Assembly: GCF_040712315.1 (NCBI RefSeq)
Contig: NC_134018.1
Span: 1,240,001-1,304,000 of the forward strand
Source: Castanea sativa
Lineage: Eukaryota; Streptophyta; Magnoliopsida; Fagales; Fagaceae
Length of the DNA: 64,000 nt
Reading direction: 5' to 3'
Made by a program: the position numbers and the translations under genes. The notes below the pieces were generated by a model, which saw nothing but the letters and a program-made list of their open reading frames with translations, did not search any database and was not told where the DNA came from. Numbering within the stretch: the stretch's first letter is position 1; each line of letters opens with the position of its first letter. This document shows positions 56,705-64,000 of the stretch, in pieces.

Positions 56705-57164
56705 GGTCTGTTTGGATATCACTGATTTTTCTGAAAACTGAAAACACTATAACAAATAATTTTAAATGCCAGTTGATTATTTTTGGGGTTAATTACTGTA
56801 GCTCAGCTGAAAGTATTTAAGCTATGCATTTTTGCTTTTATTTTATTTTATTTTTATATATATAATTTCACTCCTCTCCCACCCTAATGCTTGTCTTCGA
56901 GAAGAGAAATCCACACCTACAAGAGAAATCCACGAGGAAGACAACCCAATTCGACGCTGGTGAAGAGCTCAAAAGAGAAATCCACGAGGAAGACAACCCA
57001 GTCCGATGTTGGTGAAGATCGAGTTCCCTGAGAGAGTACTCTTCCTTCCATAAACCTATTTCACCCTCTTCCAATTTCACTCCTCTCCCACCCTAACACC
57101 TCTCTTCCCATAAACTTATTTCAATCCTCTTCCAATTTCACTTGCTGACCCATCTGTTTAATTC
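56705..57164. other. Possible 5' leader with 53-bp tandem duplication
   Basis: After the array, a MITE-like start (gggtctgtttggatatc) at 56706, then CT-rich leader-like DNA. aagagaaatccacgaggaag blocks repeat at about 56921 and 56974 (53-bp period), and tttcactcctctcccaccct occurs at about 56866 and 57074. A donor-like AG|GTTAGC at 57166 could end a noncoding first exon of the downstream pieces. Confidence 0.4.
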
Positions 57165-59480
57165 AGGTTAGCTTTATTATTTTGTGGCTTTCTTTTGTAA
57201 TATATATTTAGTAAGTTTGAATTGTTGGAATCTAACCTCACTTGTTCTACTTTGCTTTTTATTTTTGTTCTAAAATGGCCTATTGAGGTTAAGAGCCTAA
57301 TCTTTTAAGCTTGTTTTATGCATATATGATTAGAAATTAGAACATAGTGCAGAGGGTTTTCTAATTTTTGGGTAAATGGGTTTTTGAGTTTGTGAATTGT
57401 GATGGTGTTTGATATTTAACTAAATATGTTTAGTTATTAAAATGTGTGTTTGTGTTTGTGTGGCAGGGCCGTTGGTTTCAGCTGCAGAGGCTTCTGGTGG
57501 ATCTTCCAAAATAGTATATTATTAATATTTTGAAAATTCCATTGTTGGATTAAATATTCTCTTTGGTCCCTAGCTGATTGTGCTACCTCTTGGGGTTGTA
57601 AATATGATGAGTAGTTTGGTTATGATTTTTTTAGCTTTGTAGGAATTCTAACTGAGCAACCAAGCAAATACTCTACCCTTTAGCGAGAGTGGTGGAATTG
57701 TGTGAGTTTGTTTATGTGACGTTTGTGTAAACTGATTACCAGACCTATAAAAAAAAGTGTAAATTGATTACTAGAACACTAAATTATTGTTGCAATCCTC
57801 ATTTTAATTGAAGTGCATAACTTACTATTAGGGACGGTTAAAGTCAAAAGAGATATATACAAAACGTGTGAGAGCTTGATTCCATCTATACATAGATTAG
57901 ATCCAGGCATTACATTATAATGCTAGTTGGAGAATCTTTCATTTGATTCCTCCATTGATGTTAGGTGCTGGCTGCGAACATGTTCTTTGTTCCCCCTGGG
58001 AAACAAAGTGAAGTCTTGGAGAATTGCATAAATTCTTCAAGTAAGTATCAAGCATTGTTAGTAATACAACATGTACGCACACAGACACACACACACATGC
58101 AACTGTGTACCTCATACCACTAAAGAAGGCATGCCTACCATAGATAGAACTAGAAGTGCCATGGCAAGAGCAAGTTAGTTTTTCCTAAACAACTTATTGC
58201 CCGTTTGGATACACGTTGCGTTTTGCAAAGCTGCGTTTTCACGTTTCCTTTCTTTTTTTTCTTTTTTCTTTTTTTCTTTTTTCTTCTGCTGCTACTGCAC
58301 GCGTCAGGGGGGACAATGGTACTGTTCATGAACAGTAACCGTGATTTATTGACTTTTTCGTTCTTTTTGTCACATTTGTGGGTCTTGTGTACTGTTCACG
58401 GGACCCAAAACTTCACTTTTCAGCCAATTTTTTTTATTAAAAATAGGTCCCACAACACTATTTACATATTTAAAAATTATTTTGCTACAGTGTTTTCAGT
58501 TTTCAGCAATAAGTTCTATCCAATCACTCTTTTAGTGTTATCCTAAGGGACCAAGTTTAAAAGCATTGTTAAAATCCGCATTATAGAACTTACACTATTG
58601 AGGGTAAAAGGCTTGGGAGTTGGGTTGCATATCTCAAATGTGTTTCTGAAGTATCAACTAGATATTGTTATCTTGAACCTTTTGTTTTTGTTTTTTGAAG
58701 CAGATATTGCTATCTTCAAATTAAGCAGCAAACTAGTAGTTCAACTTGTTACCAGTGAGATTGCTTATTAGGTTGATGTTATTTAGCTTTCTTATTTCTT
58801 CAGTTATATTGATTACCTACATATGCACCTTATCCTCTATTTTTCTTTTTCAAGAGAAAAATATGCCATTACACTAGAGCTCGTTGGCAATGTTATTTAC
58901 TCTCTCTCTCTCTAGATTACTCCAAGTGGTTATTTTTAAGTGCTTGTGATGCATAATCAATGTGTTAATAAGCATTGATATTCACGCATTGGGCATTTAA
59001 GCTTGAACTACCTTGGGAGTTATAATATTCTTTTTAGCCTGACTTTGGGGCTTACGCCTATAAAGCATTCACAATTCATCCATTCCTCTCATTCTCCTTA
59101 ATTATTTAGTAAAAAAATGATGCAAATATGAATATATAGATATTATTGTTTTTTTCCCACTCCTCATTTGGTGGAAGAAATATACGATAATGTTGTTAGT
59201 GTTTTATCAAGCTTTGTATCATTTCCACCAAGTCACGATTTAGAATTCATCAATTCTTTCACCATTTTGAAAGACTAAAAAGATGTGTTCTGTAGTGCAT
59301 AGCACCACATTTTTGAAGAAATCACTTTAGCATCTTAAAAGTTAAAATCCATATCTTCAAATTCTTTTTGAGGAAAATGATTTTGAAATTCTTTTTAATG
59401 TGTAATTCTTGGGGGTCATGCATACCTGTTTACATGATGGTGTAGAGTGAGTTTGCTGTATTGTTCACTATTCCAAGCCA
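57165..59480 (+). other. Mostly noncoding, two exon-like pieces
   Basis: A tgtggcag acceptor at about 57459-57466 precedes ggccgttggtttcagctgca. 57965-58040 is bounded by TTAG and GTAAGT and reads VLAANMFFVPPGKQSEVLEN without a stop, so it is a fair internal exon candidate. 58200-58560 is MITE-like (cccgtttggatacacg start, pyrimidine run, tactgttcatgaacagta palindrome). I recognise no protein family. The rest is AT-rich. Confidence 0.35.
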
Positions 59481-60082
59481 ACGTAATATCTACTATCAGT
59501 TCCTACCAATGTCGGAAATGAGTATCTCTCCAGTTCTGATGGCCATTTTTGTGACGTTGACAACTGCATCATTAGGACGTCTCTGAAACTTCATACATTT
59601 GGTAGGAGGTTTTATACTTGTCGCTATTGGTCATAAGTAAGTACCATATCCAAGTATTGGCAAAATATTTGTGTTGTGCATTAAAGAACCAATTTGTTGT
59701 ATTCTTGTTTATGTGTTGTATTTTATTATGCATGATGATGACTGTGCATCCAGTTCTTCAAGTGGTTAGACACCAGCATTTGTTGTACCATGGCGCAGCA
59801 ACAACACCTATAGTTATAGCCAAATTCAAGCGATTGGAGCATGTGGTGGAAGTTGTCAATGAAGAGTTGAAGCAAGCACACGCCCTGACAGACGCAGCAT
59901 TGGAAAGGGAGCGAGTTGCAAAACAAAAGGCTGAAAGAGCCAAGGCTGCATGCATGATTTCTGAAGAGAAAGCAAAGAAGTTTAAGATAGCTCTAGTAGT
60001 CTCTTGGATCATGTTTGTAGTATTTCTTATCTTGTCTACTAGGCTTGGGGAAGTTGAAATCAGGCAGAGGGCTCTGCCATAA
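59481..60082 (+). pseudogene. GRF zinc-finger/coiled-coil/TM protein, broken
   Basis: 59514-59631 encodes HFCDVDNCIIRTS and FGRRFYTCRYWS, the GRF-type zinc finger. After an intron-like stretch, TTCTTCAAGTGGTTAGAC at about 59755 gives FFKWLD, the GRF end. The next part is in another frame: KRLEHVVEVVNEELKQ, then a Lys/Ala/Glu coiled coil and one membrane segment (ALVVSWIMFVVFLILST) before the stop at 60082. That order (GRF, coiled coil, C-terminal TM) is common in plant GRF proteins. The frame changes after the GRF start and near 59775, and a TAA after CRYWS, indicate a pseudogene. Confidence 0.55.
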
Positions 60083-60218
60083 TGGGATGTGTATGGTCCC
60101 CACAAAAAACTTACCATAATGTTAAAGGTATTTTCAACCACACTAATTTCTATTGTGACAAAAATAATAGTCACCATAATCAATTAAGGGGATTATAACT
60201 TCCGTAACAACTTAAGTC
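60083..60218. other. Short gap between convergent pseudogenes
   Basis: 136 bp between the ends of the GRF pseudogene (plus) and the transposase pseudogene (minus). Nothing recognised. Confidence 0.5.
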
Positions 60219-61549
60219 CTACGATGGACGCATTCTACATATCGATGCTGTGATATTGTTCCAAACCAGTTTCATCTCAACTTCATCCAAGGAAGAGATC
60301 ACATGTGTCATTTCATTGTAATGATCTCCCTTGCTACTTCCATATGTGCTCTGTGTAGAATGCCCATGCTCAAGGTCAATGTTTTCATGTGCTTTGATAA
60401 AATTGTGAAGAATCATTGTAGCAACAATGATGCGTTCTTGAGTGTGTATATAAAAGGTTGGCATAAAATTGTAAAGAACCATTGTAGCAACAATTGATGA
60501 ATGAAGATAATTAAATTTCTTCTCTGGATGATGTGGGTCTCCACCTTGCAGAAAATCGGGGAGGTGGTACCTCTCCCCCTTATATGATGCAAGGAAACCT
60601 CTCTTCATAGGGTACCCTGTATCAACAAGATAATACTTTCTTGCAAACGAGAATGTTTATTATATTAGTATTTTCACTACATAATACATACTTTAATACA
60701 GTAATTAAACTGCATATTTACAAACTAGCTAGAGGTTTTGGGAAGCTGTCACTCTCATTATTGATGCAACTTAAAAAGATTCTTGTGTCATGCGCTGACC
60801 CTTCCCATCCAACACATGCGAATGTGAATTTCATGTCAAAATCACATGCGCACATGCAATTCGTTGTTGTGGTTCCTTTCCTTCCTTTGTATGGGTGTTG
60901 CTCATCAACTAGTAAGACAAGGGGACGTGAACTCCATCAATCGCACCAATACAATCTTAACCATTGCCACAAAAATACCATGTGAAATTCGATATGTGTT
61001 ATAACCATAAAGATAAATTGAATAAAATCAAGTCAAGATACCAAATTCAAAAAGTACCTTGAAATATGGTCAATATCTTTTTGAATTGCAAATATGCTGT
61101 GGCACGTTAGGAAATGTAGGATTAGCAGGCTTGATAATGTCTGTTGCCATAGCATTGGCTAACAATGTAACTATCGTGTCCACGTGTCGATACACTATCT
61201 CACTCAAATGCTGAAATCTATCCTGCAACATTCTATTACACATGCCACTACCAAGTACCACCAATGTGATTGCCACAGACTCTTCCAGGCAAACTCTTTT
61301 GGTACTGTCAGATCCATACTGAGTGCACAATGTGTTACACAATTCTCAAAACACATGCCTTGATAGTCTAAAGACATTACGACATTTCCGCTCATTTCCA
61401 TTTAAAATATACTGTACCCATTCATAGCCTGTTTGTAGATTTGTATGCATTGGTACTTTGTTCATATAACTCTCTATGTAAGCTACGACACTTGCACACC
61501 CAGCTAAATATGCTACGAGTACAATGTCGTCGCTCAACTCGAAACTCAT
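60219..61549 (-). pseudogene. PIF/Harbinger transposase (HARBI1-like), broken
   Basis: Minus strand from about 61549: TGYEWVQYILNGNERKCRNV and CLEESVAITLVVLGSGMCNRM (N-terminal region), DIIKPANPTFPNVPQHI, CIGAIDGVHVP with the first catalytic Asp (about 60935), NCMCACDFDMKFTFACVGWE and HDTRIF, then a likely intron (about 60640-60740), KYYLVDTGYPMKRGFLA with the second Asp, and YHLPDF. The segment that should carry the catalytic Glu (…ER.FG.LK.RF) is missing: FNYLHSS is followed by two copies of an IVATM-LHNF stretch. Frameshifts near 61380, 60990 and 60900. I found no terminal inverted repeats. Confidence 0.8.
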
Positions 61550-62917
61550 GTCCCTGCATATGTTACTGACTTTAATTACATGTACAAAAGCTAGAGTGAT
61601 ACTATAATATGTAGGCTAAAAATGAGTTGTTAAACTTTATTGAACTTTTATTAGTACTAAGCTAAAAGAGGTGGTACCAATAGCTGTCAAACACCCAAAA
61701 CAGATACCCCACTTCTAATTGTATATTCAAATCTAGAGGGGAAGGTATGGAAACTCATTGGTGCTGGGAATCAGATGAGTCGTTTAGCAAATCCATCACT
61801 TTGTTAGTTTCTTTGAAATTTTGTTGGCTAGGAACTAGTGCATTAAACTTTTACCTGCACAAATGAAGCCTGAGTCAGTTCAGCATAATGCAGCAATTTT
61901 GGCTGCGCATCAAAAGAAACAAAGCGAAGCAGCAATGTGTTATTCATTGGCGAATCCTTATTACAATCTGAATTGATCCTATATACTACTTACTAACTAA
62001 CAAAGTCCAACACGTAAATGCACCAACAATTAATGAAACTATTGTAATTAAATATTTACAAGCCTCCCCTGTCTCTCTACCTCTCTGCATGTACAAGCCC
62101 TTCACTGCCCTGCCCACACAACACACAGTTGCACCCTTCCCTGCACCCCCATGCACCCTACCCTGCTCTACCAAGCACCCTACCCTACACCACCAAGCAC
62201 CCTTCACTATACTATCTAGCCACAACTCAGTACAAAGTTGGAAAATTATGAGATGATCCTCTCTAAATCTGGGCTTATTAGCAGGTTAACCTGGGCTACA
62301 CTACTTTGCTTGATAGAGAGGATTATCAGTCAAAGTTTTTGCAAGGGCTTATTAGCAGGTTAACCTGGGCTAAATCACATACATCAATGGAGCATTAGAA
62401 ACTGATGGTTTAGGAGGAGAAACAACATAACAGTAAAGCTAGACAAAACACATTTAGAGGAATCTATGATAAACATTTCAATTCTATGAAATAGAACACC
62501 ATAGAAGTATGACTAGTGGTACATTCATAGGAAATTTTATTATTAAATCAATAAGAAAGCTATGAATAACTAGTTACTTATCAAAAAAGAAAGCCATGCA
62601 TAATTAGTTCCCTGGGGATCTTTGATAAGATATTTTGGGTTATATGATATAGGATACCACAGAAGCATCATCAGAGTTACTTTTACAAAACATTAAGATA
62701 AATCAGAACTACAGCAGAGGATCCTCTAGTTCTAGAAAGGGAGTAACAAGTTACTTTGCAAAACTAACATAATCATTAGCTCTGCAAGTTCAGATATATA
62801 TCTCACTGTCTCATGTTCATTCACATAGAAATTCTCAAAAATTCTGCCAAACGAACTATCAAATTTTCATGAATCCTCAGATATTAATAATTCCTTTCCC
62901 AAATTCCTAAGTAACGA
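61550..62917. other. Intergenic, no gene seen
   Basis: AT-rich. A 28-bp direct repeat (gggcttattagcaggttaac...) occurs at 62271-62298 and 62345-62372. 62095-62205 has CACCCTACC-rich near-repeats. Otherwise nothing. Confidence 0.5.
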
Positions 62918-63230
62918 TCACATCCTAACAATCAAAAAATCATTTTGTGCTAAAGACAAGCAAACTAGGTGAAAGGTTATAGATTCATGGAATCTAGATA
63001 TGACTGAAAATCCACTTTTCATGCCAACCTCAAAAAGGCTATTAACATGTTGGCCCCTAAAAGAAAAAAAGTTATGAACATAAAATTGGCAGCAAATACA
63101 TTGACTAACTATGCAACACACCACCAATGGGAAGATCCAAGTGTCCAATGCTTTGCCAAAGGCTGTAGTCAGTGGCATTCCAAGCTTCAGCGAATTACCA
63201 ACCTAAAAATACCAGCCCCTGTCTGGAAAC
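62918..63230 (-). other. Weak exon-like stretch
   Basis: The minus strand stays open for 86 codons. Its first part (MPLTTAFGKALDTWIFPLV, with NSLKLG just before it) looks protein-like and is followed by a donor-like GTGGTG. A TTTTCTTTTAG acceptor-like string falls at about 63055. No family recognised, and no neighbouring exons were found. Confidence 0.2.
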
Positions 63231-64000
63231 ATGTTAGAAGCATTCTACATATGATATGCATTTATGAAAAGAACAAACTTAATTACAAAAGATTGAGCTG
63301 AAAGCTTTAAATGAAAAATTCATGAAAAGTTTGATGTAGATCTAATAATATGTTTATAAAGAAAAATCATTTAAATAATTTGTTCAGCTATGGAAAGGAA
63401 GGCAATACAGAAGCAAAGACCCTTTCTCAAGCATATTTTAATTGAACAAAATGAATACCTGTATTAGACTGGGTAAAAATAAGCAAGGGGATGGGGATAA
63501 TTGCTCAAGGGTATGTTCAATTTAGGGGAGCACTAAGGTTGGAGTCACAGGTCTTTTCTAAAATAATAAATGAATGACCTTGTATTATGCAGGCTAAATC
63601 CAAGTAAGATATATCTTATTTCCTTTTAAAAATGCTCTACTAAAATCATTCATACTTTGAGATTTTGTGAAGTTAAGTGCTAATATATTATTGGGTTTAA
63701 TATTGTGCCTACCTCTACAATGCGGAACGTCTCTATCTACAAGATTATGATTCCCCTTTCCTATTATCTTAAGAACTATTTCTTCTTATAGCCCTAAACC
63801 CAAGCCCCAGCTTCTCTGTGCATGTGAGCACCTATGCACAGAATAGCCCAAAAAATAATACCAAACAAAAATATATTGAAATAGCCACCAAATATAAATA
63901 ATAAGTGACTTTGTTCATGTAACACTTACAAAAATATATTATGAATAGTGATTTTATATGCCAAGAAAAAGTGTAGTCTGAAGACCCAATGACCAAAGAG
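63231..64000. other. Intergenic to the window end
   Basis: AT-rich sequence with no gene, transposon end or repeat that I can support. Confidence 0.5.

Noticed and set aside
62041..62225. Trp/Cys-rich minus-strand frame
   Set aside because: Reverse reading of CACCCTACC repeats, no protein features.

Overview
The window looks like nuclear DNA of a woody eudicot. It is AT-rich, full of plant transposons and microsatellites, and carries a TIR-NB-LRR (TNL) resistance-type gene, a class restricted mainly to dicots. The repeat style recalls Fagaceae (oak, chestnut), but that is an impression from memory and not a test. No rRNA, tRNA, CRISPR array or bacterial-type operon was seen.

Layout. 1-5610 is a noncoding block (copy A) that recurs at 46264-51058 (copy B), interrupted in each copy by different small transposons. 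5611-10764 is a nest of inverted-repeat elements. 10828-20456 is a decayed Ty3/gypsy (Tat-type) retrotransposon on the minus strand: 3' LTR, a spliced gene on the opposite strand with its own TATA box, a 79-bp tandem repeat, then integrase, two RNase H domains, RT, protease and gag; it has no recognisable 5' LTR. 22035-33993 is the TNL gene: TIR exon, an 8-kb intron loaded with a retrotransposon gag remnant and a LINE, NB-ARC exon, short LRR exons and a C-terminal C-JID-like exon. All seven exons join in phase to about 1101 codons. Downstream, 34429-40766 holds a duplicate of the 3' end of the gene whose last C-JID exon is split by a 5-kb Ty1/copia element with matching target duplications.

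41290-43142 is a Mutator-type element with ~290-bp inverted termini and an exact 9-bp target duplication. 43152-46263 is mostly plain AT-rich DNA with a foldback element and two isolated coding-like exons. 50326-56704 is a tandem array of about seven ~620-bp units, present once in copy A, that was later hit by a solo LTR and a Tourist-like element. 56705-63999 is sparse: a few exon-like pieces, a broken GRF zinc-finger gene and, facing it, a dead PIF/Harbinger transposase gene.

How it fits together. The only plausible working gene is the TNL, expected to encode an intracellular immune receptor. It sits between two long direct repeats, an arrangement prone to unequal crossing over, and its 3' end has already been duplicated. 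Nearly all disabling changes I could assign in the large retroelements are C-to-T or G-to-A, as expected from deamination of methylated cytosines. All exon models are by eye from reading frame and GT/AG sites; no alignment or search was run.
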